From Polytrichum commune (lineage: Eukaryota; Streptophyta; Polytrichopsida; Polytrichales; Polytrichaceae), in contig OX485806.1 of the NCBI GenBank assembly GCA_950295325.1, forward strand, positions 5,952,001 through 6,016,000: a stretch of DNA of 64,000 bases, written 5' to 3'. Below, piece after piece: positions 49,801-61,065 of this stretch (position 1 is its first letter; the number at the start of each line of letters is the position of its first letter). The notes beneath the pieces were generated by a model, which saw only the letters and a program-made list of their open reading frames with translations, did not search any database and had not been told where the DNA came from. The translations under genes were made by a program, and so were the position numbers.

Positions 49801-50063
49801 AGCACGGAGGATGCATTACCGGAATGGGTTGTTTGCGTTGGTTATCCAGACGCAAATGGCTCATAATTGTCAAAGTAAATGATTCTTTTTCTTATCATAT
49901 GATCATATACCTTCCATTTATATTGACTTTAGGACCTGGAATGGTTACCAATATGATTATTTAATCCCTTCTTTTTTAACACACATAAGTTTTTGATGTT
50001 TGTTCTTAGATTCACACCTAACCATATACCACTATGATATAGCTGTACGTTCAAGACAAGTAG
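49801..50063. repeat. spacer with a short piece of repeat F
   Basis: 'gatgtttgttcttagattc' and 'ctaaccatataccac' (about 49995-50035) match the right part of repeat F at about 7040-7090. It sits between the LINE and the Mutator-like element. Confidence 0.45.
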
Positions 50064-50309
50064 CCAAATTAGGTATCTCCGTATTTTAGAGCTACGAGCG
50101 TTTGTAGGACACCTCCCGGGGGCAGCGTTCATGCTTGGGTAGCCCGTTCCTGTCCTCCCGTTCCGACCCGTCTTACCTACCCGAATTGGCCTTCCTGCCC
50201 GTGTCCTCCGTCCTGCCCGACGCGTACTCCATCCTGCTCGACGCGGCTTTCCGCCTGTCCAGCTGTCCACCCGCCTGTCCATCCGTCATATCCGTCTCCA
50301 CCACTACCC

Positions 50310-50866
50310 CACACCGAACCCGAGCTCCGTCATTCTTCCTTGCTCACACCACTAGACAGCTCCAGAGCGAGGGAGGAAGTTGGGGAAAGGTTGTTGCATT
50401 GCTAGTTTAGGGTTTGGAAGAGTTGTAACTTTGATTGATGTTGTCTTAGTCGCCCGCCATGGAGGTGGACATTGTGGATCTGGGAGGGAAATGTGTCTCT
50501 TTCGAAAAAGGGTTTGATTTTGTAATAGAGGAGGCCACGGAAGATCTACAGGACGGACAAGGTTTAGTTTCAGATCTAGAAATTCTTCCGTCATTCTTCT
50601 GTCATTTTTCCTTGCTCACGCCATTGGACATCTTCGGAGCGAGTGAGGAAGTTGGGGAAAGGCTGTTGCATTGCTAGTTTAGGATTTAGAAGAGTTGTAA
50701 CTTTGATCGACGTTGTCCTAGTCGCTCGCCATGGAGATGGACATTGTGGATCTGGGAGGGAAATGTGTCTCTTTCGAAGAAGGATTTGATTTTGTCATAG
50801 AGGAGGTCACGGAAGATCTACATGACGGACAAGGTTTAGTTTCAGATCTGGAAATTCCTGCCAGGA
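50310..50866 (+). repeat. tandem duplication within the left arm
   Basis: The segment from 'ccgtcattcttc' to 'gatctrgaaattcct' is present twice in direct order (about 50318-50586 and 50588-50860). The left arm therefore has two copies of the gene start (ATGs at 50459 and 50731), while the right arm has one. Confidence 0.85.
50459..50677 (+). pseudogene. first duplicate gene start in the left arm (truncated)
   Basis: Begins MEVDIVDLGGKCVSFEKG and matches the 50731 ORF for about 38 residues. It then reads into the tandem-duplication junction (ILPSFFCHF), so its 3' part is not genuine coding sequence. Confidence 0.5.
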
Positions 50867-51105
50867 CGGACAATTATGAGGACATGCGATTGTATCTGCT
50901 AGTTTCCGATCTGGAAGTTATGAGGACATGTAATGGGTTTGAGGCCATGCAAGCTGAGGCCTCGTCCTGGATGAGAGCTTGTTTCTGGAACGCCTGCTTG
51001 GATATGTTGGCTATGGACAAAGAGGACGATCTTTGTGTCATGTGGTTGGACGCGTCAAAGGACACAAATTTTGGTGGTGGAAGGCGAGTGCAATGCAATC
51101 GTTGA
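50731..51105 (+). CDS. 124-codon ORF of unknown function inside the Mutator-like element
   Basis: ATG start in a good context (cgccatgg). Residues 1-16 are MEMDIVDLGGKCVSFE, followed by an acidic stretch to SDLEIPA. A unique C-terminal half contains a direct echo (LLVSDLEV), several Trp and Cys, and ends GGGRRVQCNR. Residues 1-41 are repeated at 50459 (+) and 52137 (-). No known domain was recognised. It may be a fragment of a captured host gene or the eroded N-terminus of an element protein. Right after the shared part, the minus-strand copy has 'cctgcaggtaca', which could be an exon end. Expression is unknown. Confidence 0.45.
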   Translation: MEMDIVDLGGKCVSFEEGFDFVIEEVTEDLHDGQGLVSDLEIPARTDNYEDMRLYLLVSDLEVMRTCNGFEAMQAEASSWMRACFWNACLDMLAMDKEDDLCVMWLDASKDTNFGGGRRVQCNR

Positions 51106-51954
51106 TAACGTTGTGGAGTTTAGTGCTATTTTTTAGAATAATGGTGTGAGATGTTACAATAAGACAAGGTAGAACCAATGTAATGTTGAATCATAATAAG
51201 ACACATTTATGATAGGTGAGAACCATTACATGTCCACTTCGGACACATGAGTATTGATACATTGGCTCCTACCCATTTTCAATAAAGTGTCATTGTTTGT
51301 TGAATTTTGAATGTAAGTGAAACTTCAACAATTGGGAATTTTCGGAAAACAAACAATTTAGTAAAATATGACAGGACATGTACAACATTGGTGTCCTGGA
51401 AAGACTTTATGCCTTCCTCATTGAATTCAGTAACATTGTAATGTATTTTATCAATGTCATATATCAATCTATGCAACATCTATTGTTTTCAGTGTTGTCC
51501 TAACATAATTTAAACTCCCATGACAGGCTTGTCCAGCCTTGTTGAAATGGTTAATTTTATGGTACTGAATTTCACATAAAGTGTTGTCAATATACAGTTG
51601 TTTCGCCACAAAATTGCATTGGCATCATCGCTTAGAGGTTAGACTGGATTGCAATCTACTTGCCCTCCTCTGCTTTGTTTGTCCTATTGGGAGTAGTTGC
51701 CCTGTAAGATTTTTATGACAGCTTGTATCAGAGTTACAGGCTGTAGAAACAACTGGACAACTAAAGGTGGAACAAGAGGTGTCTTTGTACTATTTTGTTT
51801 TTTCACTGTCCTAGCATCTAGGGTTGATCCTACCCCATCCTTGGTTGATTTTTTCCTCCCAAGAAATGTCTGTCCTGTCAAAGGGCCCAAGGGGTGGAAT
51901 CTGCAACCTCGCCCGCACATTTTCAAGAATTACATCCCGCACCCTAAACCTTTC

Positions 51955-52137
51955 TTATGCACCAGCTTTCAAGCACGTATTGGTGTCCTTGTGGACGATT
52001 GTACCTGCAGGAATTTCCAGATCTGAAACTAAACCTTGTCCGTCTTGTAGATCTTCCGTGGCCTCCTCTATGACAAAATCAAATCTTTCTTCGAAAGAGA
52101 CACATTTCCCTCCCAGATCCACAATGTCCACCTCCAT
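51955..52137 (-). pseudogene. inverted duplicate gene start in the right arm
   Basis: Minus-strand ATG at 52137, MEVDIVDLGGKCVSFEER, identical in layout to the + strand copies up to SDLEIPAG. It then diverges (TIVHKDTNTC) and stops at 51955. The divergence point coincides with a possible GT splice donor. Confidence 0.5.
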
Positions 52138-52719
52138 GGCGGGCGACTAAGACAACATCAATCAAAGTTACAACTCTTCCAAACCCTAAACTAGCAATGC
52201 AACAACCTTTTCCCAACTTCCTCACTCGCTCCGGAGCTGTCTAGTGGCGTGAGCAAGGAAGAATGACGGAGCTCGGGTTCGGTGTGGGGTAGTGGTGGAG
52301 ACGGATATGACGGATGGACAGGCGGGTGGACAGCTGGACAGGCGGAAAGCCGCGTCGGGCAGGATGGAATACGCGTCGGGCAGGACGGAGGACACGGGCA
52401 GGAAGGCAATTCGGGCAGGTAAGACGGGTCGGGACGGGAGGACAGGAACGGGTTGCCCAAGCATGAACGCTGCCCGCGGGATGCGTCCTACAAACGCTCG
52501 TAGCACTAAAATACGGAGATCCCCAAATTAGGCTTGCTTTCCTTATGTACAACCATAACATCTACCATGGATTTTTTTAGAAATTTAATTGTAATTATTT
52601 GGTGGAACAAATTGGACATTCAAAGTACAACCTCAAGGCCAAACCCCAAATATACATCTGCCATGTTCATATGCATGAATACAAGCAATTCTGAAAGGTC
52701 TACACGAAAAATGAGATCT

Positions 52720-52925
52720 AGTGTCACTGGAGTTACTCTGTGCTTTTATCTTTTCAGTAATGTTTTACCAAGTGAAGATGTTTAATGTTCTATAATGACC
52801 AAACAACCATTGATTTCACCTTTGTTGACAAAGCATGAGATATACCGGAAATAGTTATAGCAATGCGTAATTTCAAATAGTAAGTGACACTAAATACAAT
52901 ACAAGTTAGTATAGTAGCCAAGTTT
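52720..52925. mobile_element. MITE family E, copy 3
   Basis: 'tgcgtaatttcaaatagtaagtgacactaaatac' at the right and 'atctagtgtcactggagttact' at the left form imperfect inverted ends. The interior 'taatgaccaaacaaccatt' matches copy 1. Confidence 0.55.
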
Positions 52926-53926
52926 CAAAATGAGCAAACTGGCTACATTTGTGCAGGTGATTCAAAGCACACGTAGACGGTAGGAATTAGAAATTGCGGG
53001 CTATGAATATCTAGTGTCCACATATTGAACTCATTCATCAGAAAGGTGATGCAACGAACTATTCTATAGCCTTTTTTGATTAACTTATTTACATGATCAA
53101 ACTTTGAAAATGATATTAGAAGCACTAAAATAATCTAGTGAAATCCAATAATTTGGAATGAATTGACCCTCAACCTTATAGAGGGTTTGTTTATTTGCAG
53201 ACCCTTCATCTGTGACGTACATGACTGTACATAAGGTCGAGGCATCCATAGTTGACTATGTCCATTTTTAACCGCTCACTAGGGTCCTCTCATGCCAACA
53301 TAGATGAGATCTATATTTTTTAGGCAAACAAAGTGTAACTTTATGTGGTGACGGCTTGTGATTGATTACCCTCGTAAGACTTTTGATAATTGTCGTAGCC
53401 AAGAAGTATCATTGAGGCGAGCAGTTATAGTTTAACCTATAGATCAACTATGTGTAACCCTAAAATTTACGCTTTGAAATTTGTAACAATTTCCATATTC
53501 ACGACTTTTTTTTATCAAAAATAATAATTGCATTCTCCTTAAAACAAATTCTCTTCGCAAGAAAAGAAAAGAAAAAACAACTCCCCACCATTACTCCTCC
53601 TAAACAAATGCAAACTCTCTTGTTTGATCAGTTATAGATAGATGCCTCAACCCTTGACACCACGAAGCCCAAGCCGAGATTGCCATAACTCAACCTTCAA
53701 TTCTTGACTTAACCAAATTATTAGATGATGGGTCAAAGCTATCCGCTATTTATTACGTCCATATTTATTGTGGAGCTGCTTTGCCGTGAAATCAGGCAAG
53801 TGATTGAATGCACTTTATGGATAGTCGACATTTAAGTTGTTGTCTACAGATAAGATATATGTAATGCAAGCTGAAATTTCCATGGTTGGGAGTGGACTAA
53901 TATGTTATAAGTACCCGAGCCTCTTC
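52926..53926. other. unassigned intergenic DNA
   Basis: No gene or element was recognised. Confidence 0.45.
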
Positions 53927-54662
53927 AAGAGAAGGAATTATCGTATACAAGCATATCTCTCATCCATTCAACATAAAAACTTAGATTTTTTATAGGTTTG
54001 TTGTCAATTCATCTCAACTAATTCAAGGTTTCCAAAAAAAAAAAATTGGTGTTAAATCAGGGTCATTTCATACATGACAAGAGCCGTGACCATGAAACTG
54101 TGAGAGCTTAATAGGAAAGTGTACAAAGGCCGTCCCAAAACACCTCCAAGATCATGTAGTGTGGTCACGGATCCTCAAATGTAGTGTGAAGCCATATGTG
54201 ACAGGGCCCTCAACGAAACGCTATTTTAATGAGTTTCTATTCATGCATGCAGGCCTTCCCACATGATAAAATAGAACAAATCAATGGTTGTGAACATTCG
54301 GAGTGCTATGGTCTCCCGGTTTTGTGTTAGGCCTACCTCCAAGAGGTGGTTTTCGAAAACAGTTCAAGTGACCAAGCAACATGATCCATTTGATGTCATG
54401 TAGGCATCCACGTAGTCTTTACATCCATCTTGCATTCACATACTCTGTTGGCCCCTCAAGCATAGTGTGAAGTAGCGAACTTGGACGGGCTCCGCCTTTT
54501 CCACCAATGAGAGTGCTTGAAGTGTGATGGTCACGGGCTCTCAGCCTCGTGTGTGAGGTGGCCCTCAACCAAACAAAATAACTTCCAAATCGCATACATA
54601 TTTTAGGAATTTTATATTGGATGGATGAGAAGTACGCTCGTATACAATAACTCCCTCTCTCA
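53927..54662. mobile_element. MITE family D, copy interrupted by a family B MITE
   Basis: The ends 'agaaggaattatcgtatac...tctctcatccattcaac' and 'ttggatggatgagaagtacgctcgtatac...ctccctctct' are inverted partners. The two halves correspond in order to the uninterrupted copy at 29958-30207. The 505-bp insert (54060-54564) accounts for the extra length. Confidence 0.72.
54060..54564. mobile_element. Harbinger/Tourist-like MITE, family B copy 5 (nested)
   Basis: A 505-bp element collinear with 8609-9120 and flanked by TCA (54057-54059 and 54565-54567). The right end reads 'ctcgtgtgtgaggtggccc'. The left end is an eroded 'gggtcatttcatacatgac'. Central palindrome 'cacctccaagaggtgg'. Confidence 0.82.
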
Positions 54663-55047
54663 CGGCCACACCTCCTTCTACAAAGTTCAAACTATTGAAA
54701 CTCCCTAGATTATACCTAACCTTGTTATCTAGGATAATTTAGAATAATTTAGCTTCCCGATAAGGCTGATACTTTTGGTTGCAGGCCCTAATTAAATAAA
54801 TGGAGCCCACCATGTGGGGCCCACCGAAACATTAAGGCCCAAAAGCGAGCCTTCTTTCAAGTTCTGCACATTAAATGTGCTCACATGAAGTTTCTCTGCC
54901 GTGCTCCACAAGGGTCCAATCCCCCAAATTATTGATTCATCTTTACATCTTTATGTAGTTACTCTCATGATGTATAAGGTAGATGGGTCTTAAATGGTTA
55001 CTATTTCCAACTAGCTCGGTTCTCCTAGGGTATGGAGGATAAGATTA
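54663..55047. other. unassigned spacer with a short repeat-F piece
   Basis: 'tataaggtagatgggt' (about 54977-54992) matches the start of repeat F at about 6761. Nothing else was recognised. Confidence 0.4.
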
Positions 55048-55332
55048 GGGCCACTTCACACACACGAGACTAAAGGCCCCTCACCATTACATTCTAGCGA
55101 AGACCTCTCATTGGTCCAAAAGGCCGAGACCATCCAAGCTCACTTCATACTCGAAGGTGAAGGCCCAAATGCCTACATGAATTACCATGGATGAAAAGTC
55201 TATTTGGATTCCTATGTGGCAGATCATGTTAGAGTCAAGGTCCTTACACAGTTGGTATGGCCTTTGGATGAGAACCAAGGACACTCACAATTACATGATC
55301 ATGGCCTTTTGGCTCGTGATGTTTAAAAATTG
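55048..55332. mobile_element. Harbinger/Tourist-like MITE, family B copy 6 (right end eroded)
   Basis: Starts GGGCCACTTCACACACACGA after a TTA. Interior 'ggccgagaccatccaagctc' and 'ccatggatgaaaagtcta' match copy 2 at 10.3 kb. The right end ('ggctcgtgatgtttaaa') is degraded and no clean duplication remains. Confidence 0.68.
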
Positions 55333-55340
55333 GGAGTAGA

Positions 55341-55721
55341 GTAGAGGTGCCCATACCGGTCACTAAAGAGACTCTATGCCATAGCTGGAGAAGTATAAGG
55401 CAGTGCAAATTGTTCATGTGTAGAAAGATAGAAATCAAGAGGATTGCAAAAAAAATTTGGTAAATGTTTTCCTTAAATGCAAAATTACTGTGAATTTTTT
55501 AAACCAAAAGTTGGCCCGAACATATTTCCAATGTCCAAAGTCAATCATAATTGCTCGTTCTCACCGTTCATTCCTCCTCAGTTTAGCAATAAAAAAACAA
55601 GACATGTTTCATAGCATTATTGGTTCCAACCTGATTGAAATTCAATCCCAGCTTGATCGAAACTCCAATACCCTATAGATTGCCAATGGGGTCCTGACCG
55701 GGAATAGGCACCTCCACTATA
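55341..55721. mobile_element. repeat G, copy 2 (MITE-like)
   Basis: The left terminus 'gtagaggtgcccataccggtca' and the right 'tgaccgggaataggcacctccac' are imperfect inverted repeats around about 380 bp of non-coding DNA. The interior aligns with 7195-7600. Confidence 0.55.
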
Positions 55722-55769
55722 ATATGTTTTGAGTTTGTCCTCGAGCTTTTTTGGTCGGTTTCTCATCAG

Positions 55770-55982
55770 TGTTTGGGGAAATTTTTGGGCATGATCAGTT
55801 TCCAAATCCAGCCGGTTACGTGTTGTGATCTTTCAGTTTTTCTTTATAAATTGAAGTGTATTCCATAGATTCCTCTAAAATGATCAACATATTTCTTAAA
55901 GTCTTGAACTTCAACCAGTTATTTCTCAAACTCAACCGGTTCATCTATGACTACATAGGGGTCGGTTCTCCCCGTTCATTGT
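55770..55982. mobile_element. AACCGGTT foldback element, right arm only
   Basis: 'ccagccggttacgtgttg', 'cttgaacttcaaccagttat', 'ctcaaccggttcatct' and the terminal 'ggttctccccgttcattg' match the right arm of 20421-20837. Confidence 0.7.
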
Positions 55983-57579
55983 CATGAACTCAATCAAAAA
56001 ATGGTATCATTCAGGTGAGCCGTGACCATCTAAAATCTCGCATAACTTACGTGACTCCGGCCACTTTCTTTGTAGCATTAAATCGTGTGTTGTTGGTTCC
56101 CGTGTGGAAAGTGTAAACTCTTTATTGATGAAGCACGTGACTCCCGAATTCACTAATTAAATAACTCAACCCATGAAAAGGTATGTACATGCACAACTAC
56201 TACTACACGCCACTCTAGATTCAAATTGGGTGCACATATAGTTGGAACTTTAAGTTTTGTAGTTTACATAATGCTCAATGATTGATACTTTTTGAAGATT
56301 TTCCCTTTCCAAAAACCATATTTAGGGCATGACTCATACCAATCAATATATGCATTTGTGTCTAGAAAGACAAGGCGCAAGGGCGACGGTGTTTTCAAAT
56401 TTTCAAGATAGCTATAAATGGCGACAATCATTGGAGTGATGAAAGCCATGTTTGGATGATAGTGAAGTAAATTTTATCCAAACATATGTACATCTAATTG
56501 TGGACATTTCATTCAAATTGCTTGGGTTATTTATGGATATTTCATCCATGACAAATGACAATGTGTTTTATTTTCTATCGTAATGTTGTGTTTTGGCCTT
56601 AAAACGATAGGGATGATGATGCAAGGTGATACCTTTTAGTTCAATTGGTGCTCACAATGAGTTACAAAGCATCCCCATTCTTGAAACCGGTGTGGTGCAA
56701 ATCCCACACTAATTTGTAATCAACATCAATACAACAAGTAGGGTGATTAATATCCACAATCTTTGGTGTGATGGAACACACTTTTACCCGAATATGAGCA
56801 TGTTCATCCAATTTTTGTGCTTTTTATGGGAATCTCATCCATGGAAAAATGTTGGAAATAGATTGTATCCTAGTTTTACATTGACAATTTGGCGAGAAAT
56901 CACTAGGGGAAACACTACTTGGGAGAGGTAAGGTTGTTGGGGCTAAACATGTTTTGTGATATAAGTAGTCGGACTATGTTGTTCATCTCAATTCCAAGTT
57001 ACGCCATGCTATCTTTGTAGATAATGATCAGTTGGATAAGAATGCAAAAGTAAGAATTGACAAACGAAGCATTACTCTAGAGTAATGTAATCACCTTATG
57101 GGTTAGGTCAGGTGAACTGTCCACAAACCCATAAGAGAACATGTATTCACCCCTTCACGACGCAAAATTTGATAGACCATGAGCAATTATCCAATGTTTG
57201 TTGTCATGTGGGACGTCATGTAGATTTTTTATCCATTCGCATTTCTTTGGTCTCTTAGGTCCTCAAGGTCTAGTTTAACTATCAGTCACATAGTTTAAAC
57301 TATCATTCACATAGTTTGTATATAACGGGTCAAAGGGGCTTCAAGCTCTAATATAAAGGGGCCCTTAGTATAGGCTCTCCATGATATTTTCATAATTCAT
57401 CATCCCCACACTCTAGATTTTGTCCCAATACTTTTTTGGTGCAATTTATAGATCCATTGGAACAAGGTATAATGAGGCAAGGAGAGGGCCATGGATGAAA
57501 TGAGGAAGGCATAAATCACATGCCTAGAAACATGCTAAGGTGTGCACTAAATAGATAGCTAGGGCATCCTATTACAAGT
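55983..57579. other. unassigned intergenic DNA with a SINE-like stretch
   Basis: A tRNA-like A box (tagttcaattgg, 56637-56648) and B box (ggtgcaaatccc, 56694-56705) suggest a SINE head at about 56630-56720. No tail or duplication was found. The rest is unrecognised. Confidence 0.42.
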
Positions 57580-57960
57580 CCCCAATTGTTCGCCCTGGGC
57601 TAGATCACATCTTCATTCGGCTAGCCCCCCCCCCCCCTCCCACACCTCTTTCACTGCCCGGTCTGCCTACCCACACATGCATGGGAACTCTTCCCCGTTA
57701 GGAACCAATGTGACAATACCCAGTCACTTAAACCATTAAACTCCTTTGGCATGTGAGGGAACTTCATCAATTAACTTGGGAATAATGAAAATGATGTCAA
57801 CTTGAATATTTGTAATTATGACCGGATATTATCACATTGGTTCCCAACGAAGAAGAGTTCCCAGGAAGGTGCGGGCAGGAAGACCAGACAATGAAGAAGG
57901 CGTGGGAGGGGCAGGGCCCAACCAAATGAAGATATGATCCAGCCCAGGCCCAATTGTTCA
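57580..57960. mobile_element. foldback (inverted-repeat) element
   Basis: The left arm 57580-57725 ('ccctgggctagatcacatct', 'catgggaactctt', 'aggaaccaatgtgacaatac') and the right arm 57820-57960 are imperfect inverted copies of about 140 bp with a loop of about 94 bp. Where the right arm reads (complement) 'gggccctgcccctccc', the left arm has a 13-base C run (57625-57637). Non-coding; superfamily unknown. Confidence 0.72.
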
Positions 57961-60900
57961 AGAGTCGTGCGTTAGCACTAAAGGCTAACATCCATTTCCC
58001 CAAATGTAAAACAATTAGCTCGTGCCCATATTCTCAAATCTCCCAATTATCATCGTAACTGTCAATGCATGTTAAAAGAACGCCGGAATATGGAAAAAGA
58101 CCATGATATCGGTAACCCGATAAGTGCCTTTTAAATGCACTTCCTAGCTATTGATTTATGATTGTATATTACGAGTGACATGTATGACACTTGTGAGCCT
58201 TGCATAGAATTGGGGAAGAATGAGAGTGTTTGAGGAGATTCTTGGGCATAATCGGTCGAGATCCGAGTGTTTCCAAGTCCAACCAATTACATGTTGACAT
58301 CTTTTCATTTTGCTTTATCAAATCGGGGTATATTCTATAGATTCTTTTTAAATCATGGGTGATTTCTTTAATTCTTGAACTTCAACATTATGGGTTTTGT
58401 AGAGGTAGGGAGTCTGAATGTTCAAGAGTATATTTGTTAGTCAATTGAATGACAATGCAACTTTATCTAAAGATTGATGAACTCGGATTAAGGTTCGCAT
58501 ATTATATAAAGCCTAAACTCCTTACCACTACAATCCATAATACCATGGTAAACCTTGGTTATGATTGAGGAGTATGTTTTTACACACTGGATGCGTAGAA
58601 AATTAGGTAATCGTTGGGTGGAGTATAGGGATTTAATTGACTTGATGGATTGTCCATCAAACGTGGACATTGATTTGTGATGGTAACAAAAAGGAACCAA
58701 CAATTAGTGGACTTATGATCTTATGAATCATTTGATGATAGATTTAGAAACAACAATTGTATTAGCTTCTATGGCATATATTGTAGACTTAGATGCTTAT
58801 GAGTTACATCCAAGGGATGAAACAATCTTCAAAAACTTTATTAATGAATGCCAAGGTTTTACATTATACTTATGATAGGGGTTCATTTTTTATTAAATAA
58901 ACATATTAATACACTTGTGTTAATGATTATGTATAATTGTAATTTTTACACAAACATGTATCACTTGTATTTTTATCATTGACATCTTATGTGTATTGCT
59001 TGATTTTACCAAAAAAAACTTATATGTAGGAAGTCTTTAGAGTACAATGTCAATGCACATGGTTCTTGGTTTTTAATGAAAGGTGCACCCCATGAGAAGT
59101 GAAATTGCCTTCTCTTGTTGTCAATCCCACACCTTGCTTCATTTCCCCTTACCCCTCCATTTTGGTGCTTGAAAAGCCTAGCTTAAATTATTGAATATTA
59201 TGATGTCCTTTGCTAAACTTTTAAACAAACATTAAAAAAAATTCTTAAACACTGAGCACTTTTAGTCAAACAATTTCATTTATGATGAATATGATATGCA
59301 GCCATGGTAGAATGGGGCAACTAACAATGTCTTAATCCTTCAGCGTCCAAAACTTACCACCGACAGGGTTTATGAGTCAAGATCATTGAAATCTTGTTGA
59401 CTTCATCTTTGTTTGTTACTTCAATATGAAATGGATCTATTCTTCTAAAGAGATTCTTTGATTGAAGAAACAAGTTGAAATTACATTGCAAATATAGTGG
59501 TCAAGTATGTGAAGAAAATCAAAGCATATAATTCTATGCAAAGTCTAGTATTATTGGCTGTACATTCTACACATAATTGTTTTGTTTTTGTCTTTGAAAA
59601 CCATTACCAGCATGAAGTATCTATGAGCCTTAAGACAAAATTCCATTGAAAAATATCTTGCAATGAAATTTTCATGATTTTTTGCAATCAAAACACTATA
59701 CACGGTTTTCTGGCATGTATATGCAATTTACCTTTCAACCGCATAGATGTAATCCTCGAATAATTTGTGCCAAATTTCTTTTGATGTTAACAACATTGAA
59801 GCATTGGAAGTCTTTCATCTTAAATTATAGATAACACCCTTCCACATTAAGGGTCGAAAATCCTTAAAGACTGTAAGTGCTCTTTTTTTAAGTTTTGAAA
59901 TTTTCGTCAGATGCTTTAAGCATTCTCTTGACCCAAGTCTCAAACTAACCTACATAAAAACATGATGCATCAAATCTATAAACACTTAGTGCTGAGACAT
60001 ACACTATACAACAATATCCACTTAACTCCTTCACAAACTTGACCTCAGTTTCAATTATTTTTAGGCCTATTGGAGACTTCATCTGTCAGAAATGAATTCA
60101 TTTCTAGAGAAACAAGCGAGACTCTTTGTAACTAGAAATGAACTTACCAACAGAAATTAAGGTGAACAAAACAGTCTGGGGTATTCGTTTTCTGACTGAT
60201 TTCATCAAAATGTAGAGAATTCTAGCATTCTGCCTTCAATATAACCTTCCCAGCACATTTTAGCATTATGTACCATTAGATGGCTTCATTCTCTACTGTA
60301 GAACATGTTCTTGTTGCAGGAAATGTGCTCAATGCCATAAATTCGTAACTCATCTAGCAAAGGGAAATTGGTGAGTAAGAAACCACCAATTCTTTTGGCA
60401 CTCACCTTGATTTATGAACAAATGAAAAACAAATGTCCACTTTATACTCACATACCTTGCACTCGGTTGATAAGTTTGGCCCAGGACCATAAGTACTCAT
60501 CACAGAACACATAAGTTAATCAAACCCTGGATGAAGTCAACTGAATGCAAACAAAATCACCAGCACAACATTAGTTAGTACAAATCCAACAAGTATTTCA
60601 CACCATGGAAGTCCACATTTGTCAATGGTGACCAGATCTTTTGCAAATGGTGACCAGTGAGGTCAGATTCGAGCTCAATTGGATTACTTCATATTTTGGT
60701 CAACTTCACCTCATAGCCTTAAATTGATATATTTTCGGTCAACTTGTGTGAACAATGAAAGAAAATCTTCACTCCAAATGTCTGGCACCCCAAAGTTCGT
60801 CTGTACATACTCTTTACAGCCACTGCTAACATCACTCCAAAATGTACAACTTCATGATCTTAAATACGATTGCATGTGTTGATGATATGGTGTATTGGTT

Positions 60901-61065
60901 CATGTTACACAGCTACTAATGAGGATGAGAACCCAACATTAAGATTTCTACGTAACCTCACCCTAGCAAGCATGTTCCTTTAGCTTCAAACCCCCAAAAA
61001 AATTAAATTAGAAGCATCTTCACTTAACCAAGACAAGCGTGCTTGATCTTCAGCTTTAGCTCCAA
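57961..61065. other. unassigned intergenic DNA 3' of the YbaB-like gene
   Basis: A decayed AACCGGTT-family arm piece ('gtttccaagtccaaccaatt', 'gttgacatcttttcattttg', 'cttgaacttcaac') lies at about 58238-58395. The rest is AT-rich with no gene recognised. Confidence 0.45.

Larger units (their letters stand above)
50074..52522. mobile_element. Mutator-like element with >500-bp inverted arms carrying a gene 5' end
   Basis: The arms 50074-50587 and 52008-52522 are near-identical inverted copies; both begin 'tctccgtattttag', 'gctacgagcgtttgtaggac'. The element is flanked by the direct repeat CCAAATTAGG (50064-50073 and 52523-52532). A 9-10-bp duplication and very long arms are hallmarks of Mutator-like elements. 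Each arm contains GC-rich CT-motif DNA, then a start context 'cgcccgccatgg' opening a frame toward the element's interior. No transposase (MULE or FAR1 domain) was found, so it is non-autonomous. The inner 51.1-51.95 kb shows no recognisable gene. Confidence 0.78.

Noticed and set aside
52191-52561. Pro/Ser-rich minus-strand frames (up to 106 codons)
   Set aside because: All three frames are open because the arm is GC-rich with repeated CTGTCC-type motifs. The same frames appear inverted in the left arm.
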